A stretch of 64,000 nt of DNA, taken from Synechocystis sp. PCC 7509 (lineage in GTDB: Bacteria > Cyanobacteriota > Cyanobacteriia > Cyanobacteriales > Chroococcidiopsidaceae). The position numbers were made by a program, and so were the translations under genes. This document shows, in pieces, positions 38,204-46,317 of the stretch. The DNA lies in NCBI RefSeq assembly GCF_000332075.2, contig NZ_ALVU02000001.1, positions 1,631,193 to 1,695,192 of the forward strand. The letters are read 5' to 3'. How positions within the stretch are numbered: the first letter of the stretch is position 1; the number at the start of each line of letters is the position of its first letter. The notes beneath the pieces were generated by a model. The model worked only from the letters and a program-made list of their open reading frames with translations. It made no database searches and was not told where the DNA came from.

Positions 38204-38428
38204 TTAACTATCAAGGAAAGTGCAATGTCTGCAATTACATTAAATACAAGCTAACTTGAAGAAACACTTAAAACCATTGCTAGTTTGATAAATTTAACTC
38301 ATGCCATAAAACTAAAAGCAGAGGAAGATTACTGTTGCATGGTTAATCAAATATTCCTAAAGCATACAGATGAAGTGCGATCGCACTTTTGTTTTAAGGT
38401 AAGGCGATCGCACTTAAAAAATATGTCC
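38204..38428 (+). other. intergenic, possible decayed small ORF
   Basis: An ATG at 38225 opens MSAITLNTS then TAA; the same frame continues (LEETLKTIASLINLTHA, then KAEEDYCC) for about 45 more codons. It may be a remnant of a small antitoxin-like gene with a nonsense codon, but no family is recognised. HIP1-rich DNA follows. Confidence 0.3.
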
Positions 38429-38713
38429 TTAATGGTGAGTTACATAAGTTCTCAATACATCGTTAATTAGAGTCTGATAGCCTTTTTCTGTGGCGTGACT
38501 TCTAAACCATTCCAAAACTTCTGTGTCAATCCTGATGCTAATTTGTTCCGTTTTTGGTTTACGCTGCACCAGTTTGGCTTTTTTGAAAAATTCTTCATCT
38601 AAGGGCGGAATATCAGAATAATCAATATTTTCATCAGACATTGATTTAAGTTCTTCTGCCCTTTCCTTGCTCATTAGAGTTATTTCATCAATCTGTTTGC
38701 GTACAATACTCAT
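38429..38713 (-). CDS. brnA: BrnA antitoxin, copy 1
   Basis: 94-residue BrnA-family antitoxin. The C-terminal ribbon-helix-helix region has KTEQISIRIDTEVLEWFRSHATEKGYQTLINDVL. It binds the BrnT toxin and represses its own promoter. It overlaps brnT copy 1 by 26 bp. It differs at few residues from copy 2 (40469-40753), mostly in the first 25 residues. Which copy neutralises which toxin is not known. Confidence 0.9.
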   Translation of the reverse strand: MSIVRKQIDEITLMSKERAEELKSMSDENIDYSDIPPLDEEFFKKAKLVQRKPKTEQISIRIDTEVLEWFRSHATEKGYQTLINDVLRTYVTHH

Positions 38714-38972
38714 AGTAAAGTTTTTCTTCTTGTTTATTGGCTCTACGGGCTGAAATCATCCTAATTCTTGCTTCTCGTTCAGTATAAACAACGGTCAAAA
38801 TTATCATCTGACTATTTCTACCAATTCCAATTAACCTAACTTCCCCATACTCAAATCGAGTATCAACGATTTCATATATTGGATAGTAAAAAACTTCGGC
38901 AGCTTCTTCAAAACTAATCTGATACTTTCTTTGGTTAGCTTTGTTTTTGTCTTCGTCCCATTCAAACTCCAT
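38688..38972 (-). CDS. brnT: BrnT toxin, copy 1
   Basis: 94 residues from the ATG of MEFEWDEDKNKAN at 38972, the normal BrnT start; an upstream in-frame ATG at 38987 is less likely. BrnT is a RelE-fold ribonuclease. Hallmarks are WDEDKNKAN, SFEEAAEVF, RLIGIGRNSQMIILTVVYTERE and RMISARRANKQEEKLYYE. It precedes brnA as in known BrnTA modules, with overlapping frames. Confidence 0.92.
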   Translation of the reverse strand: MEFEWDEDKNKANQRKYQISFEEAAEVFYYPIYEIVDTRFEYGEVRLIGIGRNSQMIILTVVYTEREARIRMISARRANKQEEKLYYEYCTQTD

Positions 38973-39163
38973 AATGTGTATATACAAAACAGTATAGACA
39001 TTATATAAAGCGATCGCACTTTTTCACTATTGCAACAATCAAGGCGATCGCACTATAATTTTTGAAACCATGCGATCGCGCTTTTATTATTCCACCATAA
39101 CTACTAGCCTAGTTAGCTAAGGTGCGATCACCTTTTAATTCTGTACAATGACAAAATTAACTA

Positions 39164-39517
39164 TTGTCTACTCTTCGGGATACGGTGCAAGTAGTTACAA
39201 TTTACAAAGCTACTCAGAAAGGTAAAGGACAGCAACTTTTAAAGGAGGGATTTCTGCCTGACAATTTTCCGTACAGTCCACCTAACGCTGATGGAAAATG
39301 CTATTTCGCTGCTCCAAATAGCAGAAGTCTTGCAGAGGAATACAACAAATATTACAAAGACGGAATTATAGAAGTTACAATTGATCGAGAAGCCTATGAT
39401 GATTACTTTAGGTCGCTTGAAAGACCTTATCAAGGTGGAGGGCAAATCGAGTTACCAATTCCTCACAGTCTATTTTCTATATTAAATAAATTTCCAAGAG
39501 TGTTAAAACTACAGTAA
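39164..39517 (+). CDS. small protein with ADP-ribosyltransferase-like (HYD1/TreTu-like) pattern, possible toxin
   Basis: 117 residues from a TTG at 39164, or 110 from a GTG at 39185; no ATG is in frame. The pattern TIYKATQKGKGQQLLKEGF (strand, then helix), KCYFAAPNSRSLAEEYNKYY and final GGGQIELPIPHSLFSILN resembles small ART-fold toxins, but the similarity is by eye and weak. An S1-domain gene follows 4 bp downstream, which suggests a toxin-partner pair. It lies between two brnTA copies. Confidence 0.6.
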   Translation: MSTLRDTVQVVTIYKATQKGKGQQLLKEGFLPDNFPYSPPNADGKCYFAAPNSRSLAEEYNKYYKDGIIEVTIDREAYDDYFRSLERPYQGGGQIELPIPHSLFSILNKFPRVLKLQ

Positions 39518-39521
39518 TTTT

Positions 39522-39848
39522 ATGAGTAATAGTTTTTGGAACGAAGTAAAGGCTAAATATCGCCTTGGGGAACTAATACACGGTAAGGTTGAGCGTCACT
39601 TTCCTTTTGGCATTTTTGTTGATATTGGTGACGAGAATGTTAGAGGAATTGTCCAAATTCCAGACTTTGTAGATACCGGAGACATGACCCCAGAAATGTA
39701 TCCTGAGATTGGCTCACCGATAGGCGCAGTCGTCATTGGCTATACCGAAGACGATCGCAATCAAATTTGGCTGAGTGTGAAACCTAGCGTATTGCAAAGA
39801 GCGCTTGTAAAGCTAAAAATTCCAGCTAGTAGCGAGAGAAGTCTGTAG
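39522..39848 (+). CDS. single S1-domain protein, possible immunity/antitoxin partner
   Basis: 108 residues, almost all one S1/OB-fold domain (GELIHGKVERHFPFGIFVDIGD, then GIVQIPDF and NQIWLSVKPSVL). Stand-alone S1 proteins of this type sit next to small toxins in many bacteria. It starts 4 bp after the ART-like gene, so the two are surely cotranscribed. Role as the partner is inferred; RNA binding alone is the alternative. Confidence 0.75.
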   Translation: MSNSFWNEVKAKYRLGELIHGKVERHFPFGIFVDIGDENVRGIVQIPDFVDTGDMTPEMYPEIGSPIGAVVIGYTEDDRNQIWLSVKPSVLQRALVKLKIPASSERSL

Positions 39849-39915
39849 TTTTAACTGCAATAATAAAGGCGATCGCACTAGCTCAATAGATGATTCTTAA
39901 CTTTGCTGGTAAATA

Positions 39916-40341
39916 TTAATTGTAAAAGCCTTCACCTTGACTCAACTGAGTTAGTTCTTGCAAACTTTGCCGACGTTCTAAACCTCTTTGCTGTTTATAT
40001 GCCATCAAATCTTTAAACTGAATGCGTTGATGAGAACCAGCTTTTATATAAGGAATTTCCTCTTGTTCTAGAAGTCCAAGCAGAAAGGAGGATGAGACAT
40101 TTAAGATATCTGCGGCTTGTTGTAATGTTAGTTCGCAATCGAGCGGTACTAAAGATACTGCTTGACCAGATGCCATAATATGAATTGCTTGACGCATTAC
40201 AGAGTAAACAGCATCGGGAATAAAAATTTCTTTACCGTCTGTTCCTACTAATTTTGCTGGAGAAATTGCAGAGCTTAAAATTGAATCTAAGTGCTGGATA
40301 CTTTCTACTTCCTTTTCTGTCGCAAATATTAGCTCTGTCAT
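39916..40341 (-). CDS. orphan HTH (excisionase-type) antitoxin-like protein
   Basis: 141 residues. The C-terminal half has an excisionase-like HTH (LTLQQAADILNVSSSFLLGLLEQEEIPYIKAGSHQRIQFKDLMAYKQQ). In other genomes such proteins precede a PIN-domain RNase as its antitoxin. Here no PIN gene follows; only 67 bp remain before the S1 gene end. It is therefore an orphan antitoxin or a transcription factor. Confidence 0.75.
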   Translation of the reverse strand: MTELIFATEKEVESIQHLDSILSSAISPAKLVGTDGKEIFIPDAVYSVMRQAIHIMASGQAVSLVPLDCELTLQQAADILNVSSSFLLGLLEQEEIPYIKAGSHQRIQFKDLMAYKQQRGLERRQSLQELTQLSQGEGFYN

Positions 40342-40468
40342 AAAATTTTATTATTAGGCTTAATTTACGGATAACTTTATTATAAAATACAAGCCCCTAT
40401 ACTTCTACTGTAAGGTGCGATCGCACTCTTGTTTTAAGGTAAGGCGATCGCACTTAAAAAATATATCC

Positions 40469-40753
40469 TTAATGGTGAGTTACATAAGTTCTCAATACAT
40501 CGTTAATTAGAGTCTGATAGCCTTTTTCTGTGGCGTGACTTCTAAACCATTCCAGCACTTCTGTATCAATTCTGATGCTAATCTGTTCAGTTTTTGGCTT
40601 ACGCTGCACCAGTTTAGCTTTTTTGAAAAATTCTTCATCTAAAGGCGGAATATCAGAATAATCAATATTTTCATCAGATATTGATTTAAGTTCTTCTGCC
40701 CTTTCCTTGCTCATTGGGGGTATTTCATTAATCTGTTTGCGTACAATATTCAT
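40469..40753 (-). CDS. brnA: BrnA antitoxin, copy 2
   Basis: 94 residues. Near-identical to copy 1: the N-terminus differs (MNIVRKQINEIPPMS against MSIVRKQIDEITLMS), the remainder from residue 27 on looks the same. The RHH region is intact. It overlaps brnT copy 2 by 26 bp on the coding map. Confidence 0.9.
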   Translation of the reverse strand: MNIVRKQINEIPPMSKERAEELKSISDENIDYSDIPPLDEEFFKKAKLVQRKPKTEQISIRIDTEVLEWFRSHATEKGYQTLINDVLRTYVTHH

Positions 40754-41012
40754 AGTAAAGTTTTTCTTCTTGTTTATTGGCTCTACGGGCTGAAATTATC
40801 CTAACTCTTGCTTCTCGTTCAGTATAAACAACGGTCAAAATTATCATCTGACTATTTCTACCAATTCCAATTAACCTAACTTCCCCATACTCAAATCGAG
40901 TATCAACGGTTTCATATATTGGATAGTAAAAGACTTCGGCAGCTTCTTCAAAACTAATCTGATGCTTTCTTTTGTTAGCTTTGTTTTTGTCTTCGTCCCA
41001 TTCAAACTCCAT
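40728..41012 (-). CDS. brnT: BrnT toxin, copy 2
   Basis: 94 residues from the MEFEWDEDK start at 41012; an upstream in-frame ATG at 41066 (18 more residues) is not supported by copy 1. It differs from copy 1 at about five residues (such as KRKHQ for QRKYQ and RVRII for RIRMI). Catalytic region intact. Both toxin copies are open, so selection seems to keep both. Confidence 0.92.
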   Translation of the reverse strand: MEFEWDEDKNKANKRKHQISFEEAAEVFYYPIYETVDTRFEYGEVRLIGIGRNSQMIILTVVYTEREARVRIISARRANKQEEKLYYEYCTQTD

Positions 41013-41151
41013 ACAATGTATATACAAAACAGTATAGACATGATACAAGGCGATCGCACTCTCCACAAATACAACATAAAAGGGATTACTCTATCTAAAG
41101 CGATCGCACTAGAGTTGATATCATAGTAGTCATCAAATCAGTCATCAGTGT

Positions 41152-41424
41152 ATGTCAACAAAGAAAATAGTCCGAACTACTCTAGCCTTGCCGGATGACC
41201 TACTAGCAGCCACCGATAGGGCGGTTCAAGAAGGTAAAGCCCGTAGCCGCAATGAGTTTGTAGCTATAGCATTGCGACATGAGCTTGCGGCTCTTAAACG
41301 CACTGAAATTGATGCTGCTTTTGCTCTTATGAGCGATGATGAGCAATATAAATCTGTTGCCGTTGCGATCGCCAATGACTTCTCTAGCGCCGACTGGGAA
41401 GCCTTAAAGCTTAGTGAAGCATGA
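41152..41424 (+). CDS. ribbon-helix-helix (MazE/CopG-type) antitoxin
   Basis: 90 residues. N-terminal RHH domain (KKIVRTTLALPDDLLAATDRAV, ARSRNEFVAIALRHEL) followed by an acidic, toxin-binding tail (MSDDEQYKSVAVAIANDFSSADWEAL). The stop TGA overlaps the next ATG (GCATGATA), the usual translational coupling of MazE-like antitoxin with MazF. The following toxin is deleted (next entry), so the antitoxin has lost its partner here. Confidence 0.87.
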   Translation: MSTKKIVRTTLALPDDLLAATDRAVQEGKARSRNEFVAIALRHELAALKRTEIDAAFALMSDDEQYKSVAVAIANDFSSADWEALKLSEA

Positions 41425-41495
41425 TACGGGGCGAAGTATTAGAGCAACTAAACCAAGCATTACTGATTGCTTTAGACTTGTTTGGTGAAGGGTAA
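41421..41495 (+). pseudogene. internally deleted mazF toxin remnant
   Basis: Open frame of 24 codons starting at the ATG that overlaps the antitoxin stop. It begins MIRGEV, the normal MazF/PemK start, and then jumps directly to EQLNQALLIALDLFG, which is the typical MazF C-terminal end. About 80 central residues with the catalytic core are missing, in frame. The remaining peptide cannot be a nuclease. It shows the antitoxin at 41152 once had a MazF partner. Confidence 0.8.
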
Positions 41496-41636
41496 ACATT
41501 TTAAAAGTTGAAAAATAGATAAGCTTGCTAATTAGTTAAAGTGCGCTCGCATTGCGGTTGAAATTGCAATTAAACTTTATGCAGATATAATATTGACAAT
41601 CAAGCTGCGGTTTTTCTACGGGCTTAAACTCCACCA

Positions 41637-42245
41637 ATGCCTACAACTGAAGAATTTGCTAAAACTAGCTGGGATTGGCAATTGTCGCTATTCCAACAAC
41701 AATTAGGCGAATGGATAGAATTGCAACTTTCGCGCTTTAACTCGACTTTACCAGAGGTTTTACCGCCCGATTGGTCGCTAGATGCCCCTTGGCTAGTAGA
41801 TTTAATTAAGGGCCTAATTTGGCTAATAGCGATCGCAATTACAATTTGGCTACTATGGCAACTTTGGAAAATACTAGAACCATTAACCTACTCTTGGCGC
41901 GGACGCAAATCGAATAAACTAGCAGATAGCGCAAATATGCCTCAATTAGCCGTAAATCAATGGCTAGAAAAAAGTCAGGGTTATTTTGCTCAAGGTAATT
42001 ATGCGGAAGCTTGTAGATGTTTATATCAAGCCACCTTACAACACTTGCACGATCGCAAGATTATTACTCATCAATTTAGCCGTACTGATGGCGAATACTT
42101 ACAACTATTAGCAGAAATCCCCCCATCTCCGGCTTATCAAACAATGCTTGCAACTCACGAGCAATTGTGTTTTGGGAATAAAGAAATTGTGCCAGAAACC
42201 TTCGAGGAGTGCAAACAAGCTTACGGGGAGATTTCCAAGCTATGA
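41637..42245 (+). CDS. DUF4129 membrane protein
   Basis: 202 residues. One transmembrane helix at about residues 55-80, then a cytoplasmic or periplasmic DUF4129 domain (EACRCLYQATLQHLHDRK, TDGEYLQLLAE, CFGNKEI). DUF4129 occurs with transglutaminase-like and MoxR genes. It is the first gene of the DUF4129-DUF4350-MoxR-DUF58 operon; its stop overlaps the next ATG (TATGA). Confidence 0.85.
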   Translation: MPTTEEFAKTSWDWQLSLFQQQLGEWIELQLSRFNSTLPEVLPPDWSLDAPWLVDLIKGLIWLIAIAITIWLLWQLWKILEPLTYSWRGRKSNKLADSANMPQLAVNQWLEKSQGYFAQGNYAEACRCLYQATLQHLHDRKIITHQFSRTDGEYLQLLAEIPPSPAYQTMLATHEQLCFGNKEIVPETFEECKQAYGEISKL

Positions 42246-43318
42246 AACGATCAAATCGTTTGTGGTGGTTGGGGGGAATTGCGATCGCAGTTGTTGTATT
42301 ACTAACCTTAATTGCTGCTCCCAATACTAGCTATATCAACAATGGCTCAACTTATAACCGCGCTCCCGATGGCTACGGCGCTTGGTATGCTTATATGCAG
42401 GCACAAGGTGTAAAAATAGAGCGTTGGCAAAAACCTTTTGAGGATTTAAAGCCAAAAAGTGCTGTAACTCTGCTACGAGTTAACAACCAGCTAACAGATT
42501 TTGATCTTGATACCGACGAAAAGAAGTGGATAGAAAAAGGTAATACTTTAGTTATTTTGGGAGTAAAAGGAACAGTTACCAAGGCAGATTTTAGCACCTT
42601 GCAAAGTTCGCCTGTGGGTGATGTCAAAATTGAAACCAGTAGACGAACTAAGAAAAAAGAGACAATCTTACAATTAGGCGATCGCTTTGGCGCAATTATC
42701 TGGAGTCAAAAAGTTGGTAAGGGAGTTGCTATTTTTTCAACTACACCATATTTAGCGGCTAATGCTTATCAAGATTACCCCAGCAATTTTAAATATTTGG
42801 CGCAGTTAGTCGGTAAAAATCCACAAATATTTGTAGACGAATATAGTCATGGCTATAGAGATAAATCTATTACCGAAACCGAAAGCGATCGCAACTTGTG
42901 GGCATATTTGGCAAACACACCCCTATTACCCCTATTACTGCAAGCTGGAGTTTTATTATTAATCTTAATTTGGGCGCAAAATCGCCGCTTTGGTGCGCTA
43001 GAAAGCCTAGAAACGCCAGCAATTGACAACAACATTGCTTACATTCAGGCAATGGCTGGAGTATTAGAAAAAGCCGAATGTAGCGAGTTTATTTTAAGCG
43101 TTGTGGGTAAAGAAGAACAATTACAACTGCAAAAAGCCCTAGGATTAGGGAAAATTCCCCTAGAACAGCAAACTTTAGTAGATAATTGGGTGCAGCAAAC
43201 TAAAAATTCTCCTAGCCAACTGCAACAATTGCTCCATCAGCGATCGCGCTTGAGTAATAAGCAATTGCTAGAGTGGCTGGATAAATGGCAGAAAATGCGC
43301 GATCGCCCTTCATCTTAA
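42242..43318 (+). CDS. DUF4350 membrane protein
   Basis: 358 residues from the ATG at 42242 that overlaps the previous stop. It has an N-terminal helix at about 8-30, a GIFT/DUF4350-like domain (RAPDGYGAWYAYMQAQGVKIERW, VGKGVAIFSTTPYL), a second helix near 225-245 and a helical tail. Such proteins sit with MoxR and DUF58 genes and may act on periplasmic or membrane proteins with them. No catalytic motif is recognisable. Confidence 0.82.
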   Translation: MKRSNRLWWLGGIAIAVVVLLTLIAAPNTSYINNGSTYNRAPDGYGAWYAYMQAQGVKIERWQKPFEDLKPKSAVTLLRVNNQLTDFDLDTDEKKWIEKGNTLVILGVKGTVTKADFSTLQSSPVGDVKIETSRRTKKKETILQLGDRFGAIIWSQKVGKGVAIFSTTPYLAANAYQDYPSNFKYLAQLVGKNPQIFVDEYSHGYRDKSITETESDRNLWAYLANTPLLPLLLQAGVLLLILIWAQNRRFGALESLETPAIDNNIAYIQAMAGVLEKAECSEFILSVVGKEEQLQLQKALGLGKIPLEQQTLVDNWVQQTKNSPSQLQQLLHQRSRLSNKQLLEWLDKWQKMRDRPSS

Positions 43319-43330
43319 ATCTTTCCCCCT

Positions 43331-44281
43331 ATGAGCGAAAACCACGCTACTTTAAATCGCCTTGGTGAATCTCTTAACCAAGTAGTTGTCGGACAATCTG
43401 CCGTAGTACAGCAACTCTTAATAGCGCTTCTAGCAGGGGGTCACGTCATTTTGGAGGGCGTACCCGGAACGGGAAAAACATTGCTTGTCAAGGTTCTAGC
43501 AACCCTCGTCCAGGCAGATTTTAAGCGCGTCCAACTCACCCCCGATATATTACCCGCCGATATTACCGGGACAAATATTTTAGACTTTAATAACCGCACC
43601 TTTATCTTAAAAAAAGGGCCAGTATTTACTCAAATACTTCTAGCTGATGAAATTAACCGCACTCCACCCAAAACTCAAGCAGCGCTACTAGAGGCGATGG
43701 AAGAACAGCAGGTAACATTAGATGGTGAAACTCTACCTTTACCAGAATTATTTTGGGTAATTGCAACGCAAAACTCCTTGGAATTTGAAGGTACATACCC
43801 GCTACCAGAGGCACAATTAGATAGATTTTTATTCAAGCTAATAGTAGATTACCCAGACTCTAATAGCGAAAAGCAAATGTTGCTCAATCGTCAAGCGGGG
43901 TTTCAGACAAGACGGTTAGATATTGCACAACTAAAAAGCATCGCCACTGTAGAGCAAATTATTCAAGCGCGGGAAGCGGTTAAAGCAATTAAAGTATCGG
44001 AAAAAATTATAGATTATTTATTGGAATTAGTAAGAAATACGCGCCAACATCCCGATTTAGCTTTAGGTGCTTCTCCGCGATCGGCGGTAGCATGGTTGCA
44101 GTCAAGTAAAGCTAGTGCTTGGCTATCAGGTAGAGACTATGTAACCCCCGACGATATCAAAGTAGTTGCACCGCCATTGTTACGTCATCGGCTAATTTTG
44201 AAGCCGGAAGCATTATTAGATGGGTTGATGATAGAAGCGGTAATTGGTTCAATTCTAGACCGAGTAGCTGTACCAAGATAA
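43331..44281 (+). CDS. MoxR family AAA+ ATPase
   Basis: 316 residues. Walker A is EGVPGTGKTLL near residue 42-52; Walker B is LLADEINRTPPKTQAALLEAMEE near 105; sensor 1 is VIATQN; the family block PLPEAQLDRFL is intact. MoxR ATPases act as chaperones for VWA/DUF58-type partners. The DUF58 partner expected next is displaced by 2.0 kb of inserted DNA. Confidence 0.93.
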   Translation: MSENHATLNRLGESLNQVVVGQSAVVQQLLIALLAGGHVILEGVPGTGKTLLVKVLATLVQADFKRVQLTPDILPADITGTNILDFNNRTFILKKGPVFTQILLADEINRTPPKTQAALLEAMEEQQVTLDGETLPLPELFWVIATQNSLEFEGTYPLPEAQLDRFLFKLIVDYPDSNSEKQMLLNRQAGFQTRRLDIAQLKSIATVEQIIQAREAVKAIKVSEKIIDYLLELVRNTRQHPDLALGASPRSAVAWLQSSKASAWLSGRDYVTPDDIKVVAPPLLRHRLILKPEALLDGLMIEAVIGSILDRVAVPR

Positions 44282-44293
44282 AGTGTCTAAAAA

Positions 44294-44467
44294 ATGATTC
44301 CCTCAAAAAGAACTTATTTATTACTGCTACTGGGAATTGCGATCGCACTATCTATTTATCTAAAAGCTGTTTTCTCTGCTGCCTGTCTTTTGGGTGGATA
44401 TGATGTCTCAACTGTCTTGAAACAGACAGAAGTTTTGTTATTGCTTTCTATGAAGACTTCTACCTAA
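44294..44467 (+). pseudogene. diverged 5' fragment of the DUF58 gene
   Basis: The first ~57 bp from ATG 44294 (MIPSKRTYLLLLLGIAIAL) match the start of the intact DUF58 gene at 46318 with about eight differences; the remainder to the TAA at 44467 is unrelated. It sits exactly where the DUF58 gene should begin, 12 bp after moxR. It is the left scar of the insertion that split the operon. Confidence 0.8.
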
Positions 44468-45232
44468 TGTTGCTAGTGCGTCCCCAACAGGAAAGTCGTA
44501 AGGCTGATACTCAAGACTTGAAAAAGGGCGAAATTTTTTATCCCATTGGGCAGTTAAGTTACACAATAGGCGAAACTGTAATGGTGCTGGAGATTGGTTA
44601 ACACGCTCTACACGCACCTCTACAGCGTTAGGATTTTGGTGAAGAAGCTCAAATACTTCACAGTTTAGGAAACGCGGACAATACCCTACTATGTAATGAT
44701 CATCAGTGTTTAAAACTAAGGCTTGAGAGTCGTATGGATTTTGAAACTCGTGCGCTAACCACAACTTTTCCTCTGGTTTAAAGCTGTTAATTCGCTCAAT
44801 AGAACATTTTGGCAAGTGTCGCAGCCCGTGTAAGAAAAAGTGAATATGATATTTGCCATCTTCATCTGGTTCTGGAGAGGGAAATACAGTTAAAGTATCT
44901 GTTTTTCGTTGCCCACCACTACGGGCTAGAATAGCAATAGGATCGTCGTCATGCTGAGAAATATTCAACCACTGTACAAAGTCTGCATAATCTGGGCGAG
45001 AACGAGGCATCAAACGATTGGCAAGCACAGGAAATAAATAAGTTGACGTATACACTCCCTTTAAATAAGGAAATGATAATAAAGGAGCAAATCCAAACTT
45101 TTCCGCTTCTATAACTCCTCGTGTATATACAAATTCATATTTTCCTTCGTCAAAAGTTATACGACCAATAGGAAACCAACAACGGCTTTGTGAATCTTGC
45201 CAAGCTAAAAATAGTGTTTTTGGTGCCTTCAA
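44438..45232 (-). CDS. HIRAN-domain protein (HipA N-terminal companion type)
   Basis: 264 residues. Residues about 130-215 match a HIRAN domain (HFFLHGLRHLP, LAHEFQNPYDSQALVL, IVGYCPRFLN, VEVRVERVN), a DNA-end-binding OB-like fold. The first 120 residues (LAWQDSQSRCWFPIGRI, LFPVLANRLMPRSRPDY) look like the N-terminal part of HipA. It starts 5 bp after the HipA-like kinase gene, so it is the second gene of that two-gene unit. Function of HIRAN-HipA pairs is not defined; a toxin-antitoxin role is inferred. Confidence 0.8.
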   Translation of the reverse strand: MKAPKTLFLAWQDSQSRCWFPIGRITFDEGKYEFVYTRGVIEAEKFGFAPLLSFPYLKGVYTSTYLFPVLANRLMPRSRPDYADFVQWLNISQHDDDPIAILARSGGQRKTDTLTVFPSPEPDEDGKYHIHFFLHGLRHLPKCSIERINSFKPEEKLWLAHEFQNPYDSQALVLNTDDHYIVGYCPRFLNCEVFELLHQNPNAVEVRVERVNQSPAPLQFRLLCNLTAQWDKKFRPFSSLEYQPYDFPVGDALATLGRSLHRKQ

Positions 45233-45237
45233 AATAG

Positions 45238-46173
45238 TTATTCCTTTAAGTTAAGTAGCCGACGTTGGTTATATTCAAGAATTTTTTGAGCGAAATCAAT
45301 GGCAATGGGGGAGATTCTCTTACTTGGAATGTGGGTAAAAATCTCTAATATATTTGCGCTGGTAATACTGCTAAGGCGCTCCAGCCAAATATTGGTAGCT
45401 TTGGGATAAATCCGAGCAACATAGGTAAAAACATCAAAAGTTTTGAGTGACTTCCTATCCTCAAAACTCCGATAAAAGGCAGAAGAACACTTATTCGCGT
45501 ATGCCTCTACCGAGCTTTGCTGTAATAATTTTTTCTGTCTGTTTGCATCGGATAATTCGCGTCCAAGACTAGAAGCATGGTCATAAGTTGGTGCTAAGTA
45601 GATTGTTTCTGTTGCATCAGGCATCATTTCTTTGCTAATGACTCCCCAGTTTTCATGATGGCGATCGCCATTTCCTATCCATGCGTCCAATAACAGATAG
45701 CCTACAAATACATCCACTGCTGTTTTAATATTACTAGGTGCAGTCCAAGCAGGAGGCAATTTTATTGACTCGTCTCCTAAAACTTTTAGCACTATATCAA
45801 TTGTATGTTGCGATGCTCCGTAGGTGGCAGAGGTGTCATAGTTTGGCACAATAGCAAAGAGAAGGTCATTACCATTGACGACGAACTCTCCTTCTTTTTC
45901 TTGCAAAAATTTTAGTGAAGCTACGCCGCGCTTTCCCTCCCAAGTCTCTGCTAACTCATACTCAGCGTGTGGTAGTCCTAAAATTTTGCACAATTCGGCT
46001 GCAACTTTCTCTGCCCAATCTTCGCCTATATTTGGTCGGGCTTGTTTATATAAATAATCCAGATTCTCATGCTCAAACCAAAACTTAGGCTTAGTTCCTA
46101 AGTCTTCATTCTCGCGCAGTTCATAATTTTCTTGGGTAACAACAATAACTTGGTATTCCGACGTGCTTATCAT
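45238..46173 (-). CDS. HipA-like Ser/Thr kinase (C-terminal kinase domain only)
   Basis: 311 residues. The HipA catalytic loop is GNGDRHHENWG with Asp170 and Asn175, and the metal-binding APTYDHASSLG has Asp198. The N-terminal HipA subdomain is absent and may be supplied by the HIRAN protein encoded downstream. HipA kinases inactivate glutamyl-tRNA synthetase and give persistence. No HipB-like HTH gene is present. The pair sits opposite to the operon it interrupts. Confidence 0.82.
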   Translation of the reverse strand: MISTSEYQVIVVTQENYELRENEDLGTKPKFWFEHENLDYLYKQARPNIGEDWAEKVAAELCKILGLPHAEYELAETWEGKRGVASLKFLQEKEGEFVVNGNDLLFAIVPNYDTSATYGASQHTIDIVLKVLGDESIKLPPAWTAPSNIKTAVDVFVGYLLLDAWIGNGDRHHENWGVISKEMMPDATETIYLAPTYDHASSLGRELSDANRQKKLLQQSSVEAYANKCSSAFYRSFEDRKSLKTFDVFTYVARIYPKATNIWLERLSSITSANILEIFTHIPSKRISPIAIDFAQKILEYNQRRLLNLKE

Positions 46174-46317
46174 TAGAGAGGAGTGCGTTGCGATCGCTAA
46201 TTAATACCCTGACCAATATTTCAAGTTAGGCAAATTTATATAGAGTCGTGCTGGAGCGCTATAAAACGTCCTGACTATGGACAAGTTTAAATGTTAAACC
46301 TTAAATAAATTCCTTAA

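Larger units (their letters stand above)
38374..39020. repeat. duplicated brnTA block, copy 1
   Basis: A block of about 647 bp is repeated at 40414-41060 with an exact offset of 2,040 bp and no large indels; only scattered substitutions are seen. Both copies begin and end at HIP1-containing GCGATCGCACT sequences. The block contains a whole brnT-brnA cassette. Confidence 0.9.
40414..41060. repeat. duplicated brnTA block, copy 2
   Basis: Second copy of the 38374-39020 block, same orientation. The right end replaces AATGTG of copy 1 with CAATG just upstream of the brnT ATG, leaving the inferred brnT promoter sequence (TGTATATACAAAACAGTATAG) unchanged. Confidence 0.9.
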
